From NCBI GenBank assembly GCA_036404435.1, contig DASWZN010000044.1, positions 67,352 through 131,351 of the forward strand: a stretch of 64,000 nt of DNA, in the 5' to 3' direction. The notes beneath the pieces are model-generated. The model saw only the letters and a list, made by a program, of their open reading frames with translations. It did no database searches and was not told the origin of the DNA. Source of the stretch: DASWZN01 sp036404435. GTDB lineage: Bacteria; Acidobacteriota; Terriglobia; Bryobacterales; Bryobacteraceae. Positions within the stretch are counted from its first letter, which is position 1. Each line of letters starts with the position of its first letter. A program made the position numbers and the translations under genes. Below are positions 57,027 to 64,000 of the stretch, in pieces.

Positions 57027-57721
57027 AGAGAGATCCTCTGAGTCTAGCTGCACCTTGGTTTGTCGCTCTTGCTGTGTTTCTGGGCGGAATGGCGGTGCGT
57101 ACGGAACTCCGGGGAGAAGGAGAGGCGTCGATTTTTGAGACGGAGTATTCCTGTCGTGCCACGGGGGCGCAGAGTAGCCTTCGGCGAGCAGATTTGACAG
57201 TGCTGGGCTTCACGATCGGCGCTTCCACCATTCGGGACGTTCAGAAGCGTTTTCCGCGTACTCAACTCGGCAAGCTGGCCCATGAGGAGGAGGCCGAAAG
57301 GGGTGTTTGCGTCAAGAACGACCAAGGGATGGCAGTGGTTTTTGCGACGAGTGTCATGGGGGCTCCGGACACGCTTGTCGCTGTTTATCTGGCACCGGTT
57401 GCCCTCGTTGAAAGTTCCAAGCTTTCTTGCGAGAATGTCGGACTTCCATCAACGGCGTTTTCGTCGCGCAGTGGCATTCGGGTTGGAGGCACGAGTTCCG
57501 AGCTAAGCAAGGCTATACGCTCAGGAGTGCCAGCCGACGGTACCTTCTGCGCTGCTTATGAGATCGCCAGCAGCCGGGGCCCACTGCAGATCAGCAAGGC
57601 TGAAAGGACCGAGGGCGTGGACTTTACAGAGGCAGAGGGTCAAACTGCGGCGGGTCGACTCCGATGGGTCAAATTGGTTGGTATAGCCTCAGACGTGGGT
57701 GTTCGGTCTCGGCCGCGCTGA
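57023..57721 (+). CDS. putative periplasmic immunity protein of the RHS toxin
   Basis: A 232-residue protein whose ATG overlaps the RHS stop (ATGA). The N-terminus is a signal anchor (LAAPWFVALAVFLGGMAVRT). The rest is soluble, with Cys residues at YSCRATGAQS, GVCVKNDQGM and LSCENVGLPS, suitable for periplasmic disulfides. A repeated 'LGFTIGASTIRDVQKRFPRT' and 'IRVGGTSSELSKAIRSGVPA' pattern suggests two related alpha/beta units. No family is recognised. The position after a peptidoglycan-type toxin and the export signal fit an immunity protein. Confidence 0.6.
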   Translation: MKRDPLSLAAPWFVALAVFLGGMAVRTELRGEGEASIFETEYSCRATGAQSSLRRADLTVLGFTIGASTIRDVQKRFPRTQLGKLAHEEEAERGVCVKNDQGMAVVFATSVMGAPDTLVAVYLAPVALVESSKLSCENVGLPSTAFSSRSGIRVGGTSSELSKAIRSGVPADGTFCAAYEIASSRGPLQISKAERTEGVDFTEAEGQTAAGRLRWVKLVGIASDVGVRSRPR

Positions 57722-57785
57722 TCGCATGCGCAGGTGTCGGTCGCCACAATCGAATTGGGAGCAGTCCGGGAGGTTCTGGGCCACG

Positions 57786-58577
57786 TTAAGCGCGCGGATT
57801 TCGGAGATGATGTCGTCGCCTCGCCGGGCGCGAGAGGCGCGCGAGGCGTCTTCGGCTAGGCGGGAGAGAGCATGCGAACGTCTCTCGAAGCTGCTGGACC
57901 ACCCACTCGGCCGTCGGGTGCACGGTCACGTTGAAGTGCAGGATCTTGCGCCTTCCGTGATCGATCGCGAAGAAGCAGTACAGCAGGCGGAAGGTCATGG
58001 TCGGCACAGTGAAGAAGTCGATCGCGGCAATCGCCTCGCGATGGCTTCTCAGAAACGCGAGCCAGTTCTTGGCGGCGTCGCCGGGCCGCGGCAGCCTGCG
58101 CGCCAGGTAGCGCGACACGGTGCGTTCCGAAATGTCGAAGTCCAGCTTCAGAAGTTCGCCGTGAATTCTGGGAGCGCCCCAGGAGGGATTCTCGCGCGCC
58201 ACGCGCCGGACGATATCGAACACGTCGGCGCCGATCTTGCGCCCGTCGCCACACGAGCTCAGGCGCCAGTAGAGCCGAAAGCCGCCGCGATGCCATCCAA
58301 CAACGGTTTCGGGCTTGACCAGGATGAGCGCTTCCATCCAGCGCGGCCAGATCCGCCGCAGCACGATTCAGAACATGCGGTCAACACCGTTGAGTCGGGG
58401 CCTTGGATGCTTGCGCTTGAGCACGGCCACTTGCTGGCGCAAGGCGAGAATCTCGAGACCAAGGTCGTGGGGTGTGCGAAGGAACGTGCACAGGTATCTC
58501 CTGCCGCTCGATTTCGCGCCCATGGTGACTGTCCGCGAAAGGGTGCGCTTCCCGGATGTAGACGATTCTGTAGGCAT
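57786..58577 (-). pseudogene. broken DDE (integrase-core) transposase
   Basis: From 58577 the frame reads LALRQQVAVLKRKHPRPRLN and GVDRMF, then a TGA in the place of the conserved Trp. It resumes in the same frame with VLRRIWPRWMEALILVKPET, VVGWHRGGFRLYWRLSS, ENPSWGAPRIHGELLKLDFD and AIDFFTVPTMTFRLLYCFFA with the catalytic Asp. After VHPTAEWVVQQLRETF the expected 'PRYLIRDRD' block is missing and the frame drifts. One nonsense codon and a 3' truncation therefore inactivate it. No terminal inverted repeats are recognisable. Confidence 0.85.
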
Positions 58578-59038
58578 CAGCGCACCGGCGCTCCAACGAC
58601 TTCAATGGACCTCAACAAGCGAATTGCAAGTCACTCATTACAAAGTAGATAGAAACTGACAGATTCCTCAGGTCTCAACAAGCTCCGGAATCAGGTTCGG
58701 GACCAGGAGGTCGGTGGTTCGAATCCACTCGCCCCGACCGATAGTTCCAAGACCTGCAGCGGATTTGGGGCTGGCGCGGCATAGACGCTACCAACTCTCA
58801 TTCTTCGGCTGTAGGGACGAGAGGTAGTCGGCAATCTGGTTGATGTCTTCGTTCAGCTGGTTAGGCCAGTGAGGTTGGAGTCGGAACCAATCGACGAGAA
58901 GCCTCTTGCAACTGTCCACAGTCTGAGGCCGCTCGACCTCGGGGTTTCATTGACCATCGAGCAATAATTACGGATCCTGATTGATGGATTTGTGGTATAG
59001 TCTATGCGCCGGATTTCCCAGGGGAAGAAGAACGATTC
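58578..59038. other. 461-bp gene-poor spacer with a tRNA 3'-end fragment
   Basis: This stretch between the dead transposase and the 48-aa gene has only short frames. At 58694-58741 it contains the tRNA-like T-arm GGTGGTTCGAATCCACTCGC followed by CCCGACCGA. A possible TATAGT box (about 58996) faces the 48-aa gene. Confidence 0.55.
58694..58741 (+). other. tRNA 3'-half fragment (possible attachment-site remnant)
   Basis: GGTGGTTCGAATCCACTC has the T-arm loop TTCGAAT with a nearly complete stem. It is followed by CGCCCCGACCGA, which looks like an acceptor 3' strand. No D arm or anticodon arm precedes it. It does not match tRNA-Asn at 42289. Such half-tRNAs commonly mark the end of an integrated element. 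Confidence 0.5.
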
Positions 59039-59185
59039 ATGTCCGATACCCTCACGGAGCGGATAAAGCACGATGCGGGCGATGCCCATCGTTTGGCCAG
59101 CCTGTCCCTCAGGGTGGCGGGATTGCTGGCGATAGCGACGTTGGTGTTTGCGGCCCTGTACTTCTTCGTCCAGTCGCTGGACTAG
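59039..59185 (+). CDS. 48-residue single-span membrane protein
   Basis: The ATG at 59039 follows CAGGGGAAG. The product is MSDTLTERIKHDAGDAHRLA, a polar amphipathic start, then VAGLLAIATLVFAALYFFVQ and SLD. It converges with the multiheme cytochrome gene, whose stop is three bases beyond its own. No family is recognised. A role beside the cytochrome is possible but not shown. Confidence 0.6.
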   Translation: MSDTLTERIKHDAGDAHRLASLSLRVAGLLAIATLVFAALYFFVQSLD

Positions 59186-59188
59186 CCT

Positions 59189-61999
59189 CTACCGGTAGGC
59201 GAACAGCATGGCGTAGACGATCAGCCCGATGAGAATCAGCCCGATCCCCAGGGCGGTGAAGCCCAGGCGGCGCCAGAACCTCACCGATTGGGCCGGCGGC
59301 TCCGGCATCAAGAGCTCTTCCAGACGGCCGCTTTCCACCAATTGCCGGTATTCCCGCGGGCGGTCACGCCGGAACTCTTCGAGCGGTATGCCCCCGGTGA
59401 AAATCACGGTGTCGATGGGGAATCTCTCGGGCCGGAAGTGCGTGTTGAAGAAGTGCACCACAAAGATGAAGCTCACCGCCAGCAGCGCTTCGTCACTGTG
59501 GATGGTGGTGGCGACGTTGACCGCCCGGCCGGGAAGCACGTGCGTGAACAGCTCCGGAAACCACAGCAATAGTCCCGTGCCGCCGATCACCGCGACGCCC
59601 CAGAACACGGCGAAATAGTCGAATTTTTCCCAGTAGGTCCAACGGCCGTACTCGGGGCGCGGCCCCCGGCCGAGAAACCACTTCATCGTGCCGATGAATT
59701 CGCGCCAGTCGCGGCCGTTGAACAGCATGCTTTCCGGACCGGTGAGGAACTGCCGCCAGGTCTTGCCGCCCCGGCGCCGCTGCCGCGCCAGGTCGTAGAG
59801 GTGCAGCCCGAAATAGGTGAAGGTGGCGACCGCGCAGAAGCGGTGAATGAGCCCGGCCGCCTCGAAGCCTCCCAGCAGGTGCGCCATCACCCTGGCCCAC
59901 CCGGCGTAGGAGAACTTGAGAATCATGCCGGTCAGAGCCAACCCCAGGAAGCTGGAAATCACCATGAGATGCAGGTTGCGGTGGAAGGGCTGGAACCGCC
60001 GCACGTATGCGCCCGCTTCGCCGTGCCCGTTGCGGAACTGCTTGCGGTACGCGAGGGAACGGGGCAGCCAGGCCAGCATGTGCACACCCGAGACCACCAG
60101 GGTTCCCACCAGCAGAATGGTCATTCCCCAGAACGTATAGAACAGGAACGGATACTTCTTGGGGTCGTGGTGCGTGGCGTGGGTCAGGTAACCGGCGAAC
60201 TGCCGGTGCGAGGAGGTGTGACACTTGCCGCACGTTTTGACGATATTCGCACGGCTGAGCCGGGAGCGCGGGTCATTGACCGGCAGGATGTCGTGCGCGC
60301 CGTGACAATCATAGCACTTGGCGGTTTTGAGGTAACCCAGCTTGGAGACCTTCCCATGAAAGGTGTCAAAGTAGGCCTCCGTGATCTGGCGGTGACAGCG
60401 GCCGCACTGATCCATGATATGCAAGCGGAAATCGGACTGGTCCGTGCGCTGGATGCTGTGGGCCGAGTGGCATTCGCTGCAGACCGGCAGCGCCTGGCCG
60501 GTGCGCGTAACCTCGGGGCTGTGGACGCTAGCCGTGAAGAGCTCGAAGATACCCCGGTGGCACCGCCCGCAGGTACGGGCTATGTTGGCGCGGTTGACGC
60601 TGGAGCGCGGGTCGCTGGCAGGCAGCTCGTGGTGGGCGGTATGACAGTCGGCGCAGTTCGCCGTCACGGTCAAGCCGCTCTCGAGCAGGCCCTTGCCATG
60701 AATGCTCTCAGTGTAATGCTCGACGATGTCGACCTGCCTGCCGGTGTATCGCAGGGCCGCCTTTTGTCCCGTGCGGTGGCACTTGGCGCACAACTCCGGC
60801 ACGTTGCGGGAGAAGGTGGAAGAGGCCGAATCGTTCTTTCCCAGCGTGTGGTGCGGAGCGTGGCAGTCCTGACAGGCGGGCGCGTCGGGGCTGCCCTGCG
60901 CCACCAGGACGCCGTGCCGGCTCTCGCGGTACTGGTTGACCGTGTCGGCATGGCAGATGGAACAGTCCACCTTGGAGGGCATGGTGCTGCAAGGCCGGCC
61001 TTCGGAGGGTGTGCCGCCGGTGTGGCACTGCACGCAGGCGGTGCGGGAGTGCCGCGAGCCCGCCAGGTCCGCCTGGCTGACGAACAGCGAAATGGTCTCG
61101 CCTCCGCGCACAACTTTCAGGTTGGGATCGCCATGGCAGCGCTGGCAATCGCCGTTCGACATCCCTTGGGGATAGTAGACCTGGCGCACCTTGTGCGGTT
61201 CGTGGCAGTCCACGCAGGCGGGAATGAGGTGCGGCTCCTTCTCCCATAACTCGCCGCGGATGACCTTGCGGTGCACGGCCTCAATCTGCGCGTGGCACCG
61301 GGTGCATGTTCTGGCGATATTCGCCTTGGCGATGGAGGAACGCGGATCGTCGTGCGGCAGCACAAAATGCGCCGTGTGACAGCTCGTGCACACCGCCGTC
61401 ACGGTGAGCCCGCGCCGGAACAACCCCTCGCCGTGGATGCTGTCCATGTAGTTGCCCAGGATGTTCGTCTGCGGAATGTGGCGCGTCAGGCTGACCGGCG
61501 TTCCCTCACGGTGGCAGCCGCCGCACAGCCGCGGAATCTCCATGGTGGAAATGGGGGAGTGCGGGCTGGAAGCGCGCAGGATGTTGTGAGTGCCGTGACA
61601 GTCGCGGCAGGTGGGCGCCAGCCTGTCGCCGCGGGCCGCCGCCCGCCCGTGAAAACTGGCGGCGTACTGCGTCTGCTCGCTGCCATGGCATGCGCCGCAA
61701 TCCACGGGCGCCAGTTTTTCGGGGTGCGGAAACTCTTTCTTGACAAGCTCGGTGTGACAGGCCGCACACTCCAAGTCGGCATGCGGCGAGCGCCGCAGAG
61801 CCGCCGCATCAAACGGCGGCGGCATCCCTTTTTCGCGCTTACCCGTGCGCGGCCCGGTGTCGTGGCAGCCGATACACTCTTCGGAGCCCGGCAACGGCTT
61901 GGGCGCCTCGGCCGGCGCCGCGGCTGCCAGCGTCCAGCCCGCGATCAGGCCCAGAATGTGCGGCGCGTACCGCGGGCGGCACAGCACGGTGTGTCTCAT
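59189..61999 (-). CDS. 19-heme cytochrome c fused to a cytochrome b-type membrane domain
   Basis: A 936-residue electron-transfer protein. A signal peptide (LGLIAGWTLAAAAPAEA) leads to a periplasmic region, about 40-620, with 19 C-x-x-C-H heme-binding motifs, for example EECIGCH, ECAACH, PTCRDCH, CQRCH and VKTCGKCH. Many are of the cytochrome c3/NrfH-type 'H-x(n)-CxxCH' spacing. The C-terminal 320 residues have about five membrane helices, with FHRNLHLMVISSFLGLALTG, LIHRFCAVATFTYFGLHLYD and TTIHSDEALLAVSFIFVVHF, whose His residues suit b-type hemes. It probably passes electrons between quinol and periplasmic acceptors. Confidence 0.88.
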   Translation of the reverse strand: MRHTVLCRPRYAPHILGLIAGWTLAAAAPAEAPKPLPGSEECIGCHDTGPRTGKREKGMPPPFDAAALRRSPHADLECAACHTELVKKEFPHPEKLAPVDCGACHGSEQTQYAASFHGRAAARGDRLAPTCRDCHGTHNILRASSPHSPISTMEIPRLCGGCHREGTPVSLTRHIPQTNILGNYMDSIHGEGLFRRGLTVTAVCTSCHTAHFVLPHDDPRSSIAKANIARTCTRCHAQIEAVHRKVIRGELWEKEPHLIPACVDCHEPHKVRQVYYPQGMSNGDCQRCHGDPNLKVVRGGETISLFVSQADLAGSRHSRTACVQCHTGGTPSEGRPCSTMPSKVDCSICHADTVNQYRESRHGVLVAQGSPDAPACQDCHAPHHTLGKNDSASSTFSRNVPELCAKCHRTGQKAALRYTGRQVDIVEHYTESIHGKGLLESGLTVTANCADCHTAHHELPASDPRSSVNRANIARTCGRCHRGIFELFTASVHSPEVTRTGQALPVCSECHSAHSIQRTDQSDFRLHIMDQCGRCHRQITEAYFDTFHGKVSKLGYLKTAKCYDCHGAHDILPVNDPRSRLSRANIVKTCGKCHTSSHRQFAGYLTHATHHDPKKYPFLFYTFWGMTILLVGTLVVSGVHMLAWLPRSLAYRKQFRNGHGEAGAYVRRFQPFHRNLHLMVISSFLGLALTGMILKFSYAGWARVMAHLLGGFEAAGLIHRFCAVATFTYFGLHLYDLARQRRRGGKTWRQFLTGPESMLFNGRDWREFIGTMKWFLGRGPRPEYGRWTYWEKFDYFAVFWGVAVIGGTGLLLWFPELFTHVLPGRAVNVATTIHSDEALLAVSFIFVVHFFNTHFRPERFPIDTVIFTGGIPLEEFRRDRPREYRQLVESGRLEELLMPEPPAQSVRFWRRLGFTALGIGLILIGLIVYAMLFAYR

Positions 62000-62683
62000 G
62001 TTCTGAGCATCGCCGCGATCACTAAGCGTTCGCGCGCCGGCGCTTCCGAAAGCCCTATGCCGGTCTCAAGCCGCTCCGACTCTATGCCCACGATCCGCCG
62101 AGCGAACCCGTGAGTCTTAAGACGGTCGGAAGTGGTTGGCTGCCCAGCCACTGTGACACCTCTCAGTCCGGGGCTGTTCTGTTGCAAAACACCACAGCAG
62201 AACTTAACGGAGAATAGGCCCCCGAAATCTATACCACGAAATCAGGGCGCGATGCAACACGTCAGGAGCGATTGACCCGGCTTGGCGCTTGGTCCCCGCC
62301 GTCCCGTGGTGTGGTGTGGCTGAGACCCCGGAGTGCGGTCGTAAGTCAGCGGTGCAATGCGAGTTTCCCGAGCCGGACGTCGCGGGTTCAAGCCCCGTCT
62401 TCCCTCCCGTCGTCAGGAGCATCCGCGCTCGACTGCGCCTTCGCGGGCCCGGCCGCTACCAGCTCTCCGCTTTCGGCTGCTTGCTCAATCGACGGGAGAC
62501 TCCAGGTCACACGCGGCGACGGGCGGAGAGCACCGTTTGATGCCCGGATGCCAGCAATCTGGCCGGTGCAGCGCGCGTTGCTGACACATGCCGGGCAAGG
62601 CGGATTGCTCCTCCCTGACGCCGTAGGCTTTAGAAGCCACCCGGCAGGCCCGCATTCTCCTCCGAACATGAATGCTGCGTGGG
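62000..62683. other. 684-bp gene-poor spacer with a second tRNA-like fragment
   Basis: No frame in this stretch looks coding. At about 62375-62407 it contains GTCGCGGGTTCAAGCCCCGT, a T-arm-like hairpin with loop TTCAAGC, followed by CTTCCCTCC. The upstream leucine/serine-like arm expected for a full tRNA is not found. Confidence 0.45.
62375..62407 (+). other. tRNA-like T-arm fragment
   Basis: GCGGG-TTCAAGC-CCCGT pairs as a T arm with one G-U pair; an acceptor-like CTTCCCT follows without a matching 5' strand. This may be another attachment-site or decayed-tRNA remnant. Confidence 0.4.
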
Positions 62684-63160
62684 TCAGTCGACCTCTGATG
62701 CTCTCCTTCTGTCTCCAATGGTGTAGGACTCCGGGTCTTTCCCTCCTGCTCTCGCAAGTTCTGACGGACTCATGTACAGCGCTCGGTGCAGAGGGAATTC
62801 ATCACGTCTCCCTCCAAGCCCGAAGTGCACAAGCAGCTCATTGTACGCAGCTTCATCCACCTCCTGACCCGTGGAATGCCACGGTCCACTCGAGTAGGAG
62901 TCTTTTTCTGATGTTGTCCACGTCCTCTTCTGCGGATTAGGCCAACACCAATCCAAGGCCCCACCTTCACGTCGAAGACTGAAGGCCAGCCCACCAGGCG
63001 GTTTTGCGCGGCGCTTCTTCAGAAGTACGTTCAACTTGTTCCAAAAGCTGGAACCACACACATCTATCATCTTAGGAGATTCCGCTAGCACGTTCGCTGG
63101 TCGCTTCTGTATGCCCCGGGCGCGCCTGCGCTTGGCGCTGCCGATCCGGAGGTAATTCAC
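62684..63160 (-). CDS. hypothetical basic protein
   Basis: A 158-residue frame starting with GTG at 63160 without an evident ribosome-binding site. It reads MNYLRIGSAKRRRARGIQKR, KMIDVCGSSFWNKLNVLLKK, AAYNELLVHFGLGGRRDEFP and ALYMSPSELARAGGKDPESY. The second half has a believable helical, protein-like composition. An alternative ATG lies at 63070. It lies in an otherwise poor stretch. The function is unknown and the coding call uncertain. Confidence 0.4.
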   Translation of the reverse strand: MNYLRIGSAKRRRARGIQKRPANVLAESPKMIDVCGSSFWNKLNVLLKKRRAKPPGGLAFSLRREGGALDWCWPNPQKRTWTTSEKDSYSSGPWHSTGQEVDEAAYNELLVHFGLGGRRDEFPLHRALYMSPSELARAGGKDPESYTIGDRRRASEVD

Positions 63161-63298
63161 AAGGACGTGTAACGCCCGGCCCGTAGAAGTGGCCTAGGCT
63201 GATGCCCGGTAGGCTTCCGATATGGCGCGTTAACGCTCCCATCGTGGCACCTTCGCGCCCAGTGAGGTGCCGGCGTACACAGTCGTGCGCTGGCGCGC

Positions 63299-63304
63299 TA
63301 TATT
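63299..63304 (+). promoter_or_regulatory. -10 box of the hydrolase gene; leaderless start predicted
   Basis: TATATT ends eight bases before the ATG at 63312, with no ribosome-binding site between, the same layout as upstream of the PASTA-like gene and lutA. Confidence 0.5.
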
Positions 63305-63311
63305 CGAAAAC

Positions 63312-64000
63312 ATGATTCGTTCCAGTGTGGCCGTACTCTGGGTGTGCGCTGGCGTGTGTGGCGCGCAACACTTCGACTACGACCGGACGGCCCCGCTCGA
63401 CGTGCAGGAGTCGGCGACCCATCACCGGGCGGGGTTCACGATGCGCGAGATAAGCTACGCGAGCCCGCGTGGGGGACGGGTGCCTGCCTCGTTGGTGATT
63501 CCGGCAGGTGCCGGTCCGTTCCCGGCGATTCTGTTCGGGCATTGGATGAAACCCGGGTCGCCCCTGATGAACCGCGGTGAGTTTCTGGAGGAGACGACGC
63601 TGCTGGCGCGGGCGGGCGCGATCTCCATTCTCATCGATGCACCACTGGTGCGGCCCGGAGCTGTGGAGGACAAAGCCCCCCTCAGCGGACAGGATGGCGC
63701 CGTCACCGAGCAGCAGGTGGTGGACTTCCGGCGCGCGATCGACCTGCTGCTGTCGCGCGACGACGTAGACCCGAAACGCATCGCGTATGTGGGTCACAGC
63801 TTCGACGCGAAAGTGGGGGCCATCCTCAGCGGCGTGGAGAAGAGGATCTCGACGTTCGTGCTGATGGCGGGAAGCTGCGGGGACGCATATTACGTGTTTC
63901 AGTCAGGCGCTCCCGGCACGGCGGAGATGCGCAAACAGGTGGGCGACGCAAAGCTGCGCGAATACTTCGCCCGATACGCGTGGGTCGATCCGGAGCAGTA
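63312..64000 (+). CDS. secreted alpha/beta hydrolase (dienelactone-hydrolase-like), N-terminal part
   Basis: The frame is open to the right edge, giving 229 residues. It starts with a signal peptide (MIRSSVAVLWVCAGVCGAQH). The alpha/beta core reads REISYASPRGGRVPASLVIP, FPAILFGHWMKPGSPLMNRG and LARAGAISILIDAPLVRPGA. The nucleophile elbow is KRIAYVGHSFDAKVGAILSG; the usual G-x-S-x-G is changed to G-H-S-F-D here, though Ser remains. The Asp and His of the triad lie beyond the window. The substrate is unknown. Confidence 0.85.
   Translation, partial: MIRSSVAVLWVCAGVCGAQHFDYDRTAPLDVQESATHHRAGFTMREISYASPRGGRVPASLVIPAGAGPFPAILFGHWMKPGSPLMNRGEFLEETTLLARAGAISILIDAPLVRPGAVEDKAPLSGQDGAVTEQQVVDFRRAIDLLLSRDDVDPKRIAYVGHSFDAKVGAILSGVEKRISTFVLMAGSCGDAYYVFQSGAPGTAEMRKQVGDAKLREYFARYAWVDPEQ

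Noticed and set aside
62204..62422. Minus-strand frame with TGLEPATSGS
   Set aside because: This phrase is a well-known false protein produced by reading across a tRNA-like region in reverse. It supports the T-arm fragment instead of a gene.

Overview
The window is GC-rich, densely coded bacterial DNA. It looks like an acidobacterium of the Solibacter/Bryobacter type. The reasons are the many carboxypeptidase-regulatory-domain TonB receptor and TPR proteins, PEP-CTERM and Ig-like secreted proteins, an abundance of short dispersed palindromic repeats, and the protein flavour of the small hypothetical genes. The taxonomic call is inference, because no rRNA gene is present.

Region 1 (1-6.2 kb, minus strand) is a translation/transcription operon, rimP-nusA-infB-ylxP-rbfA, followed by the start of hemE, which runs off the left edge. 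A TATAAT-type promoter and a compact hairpin plus U-run lie in the rimP leader. Region 2 (6.4-16.9 kb, plus strand) has an MFS transporter, a TPR lipid/peptide-type secreted protein and a metal-binding-like small protein. A complete potassium P-type ATPase locus follows: short KdpD, KdpE, a Usp-like protein, a 27-aa protein, KdpF, KdpA, KdpB, KdpC. REP-like repeats separate kdpB from kdpC. Region 3 (17-29 kb) has a serine hydrolase, a TonB-dependent receptor, a tartrate/malate-type dehydrogenase, YggX, an ATP-grasp enzyme coupled to prolyl-tRNA synthetase, a GH29 fucosidase and a divergent phosphoglucose isomerase. Region 4 (29-42.4 kb) holds rph-rdgB, the lactate-utilisation operon lutABC, an outer-membrane barrel protein, birA-coaX, nadC, valS and tRNA-Asn. 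It also carries long inverted repeats and a decayed antitoxin gene.

Region 5 (42.4-59 kb), downstream of tRNA-Asn, is accessory. It holds a ParB-methyltransferase fusion, a DUF3489 protein, a terminase-small-subunit-like protein and an array of short proteins with a shared N-terminal 'RRxxxLExRL' motif. It also holds a PEP-CTERM protein, an STN-domain protein with a large secreted partner, and an Ig-repeat protein. After these comes a three-gene cassette: a PASTA-like membrane protein, a short RHS protein with an L,D-transpeptidase-like (Tlde1/DUF2778-type) C-terminus, and a signal-anchored putative immunity protein. A dead transposase and a tRNA 3'-end fragment close this region. The RHS cassette is the most interesting candidate system in the window: all three proteins plausibly act at peptidoglycan.

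Region 6 (59-64 kb) has a 48-aa membrane protein, a 19-CxxCH cytochrome c fused to a cytochrome b-like membrane domain, a poorly coding 1.3-kb stretch with a second tRNA-like fragment, and the start of an alpha/beta hydrolase cut by the right edge.
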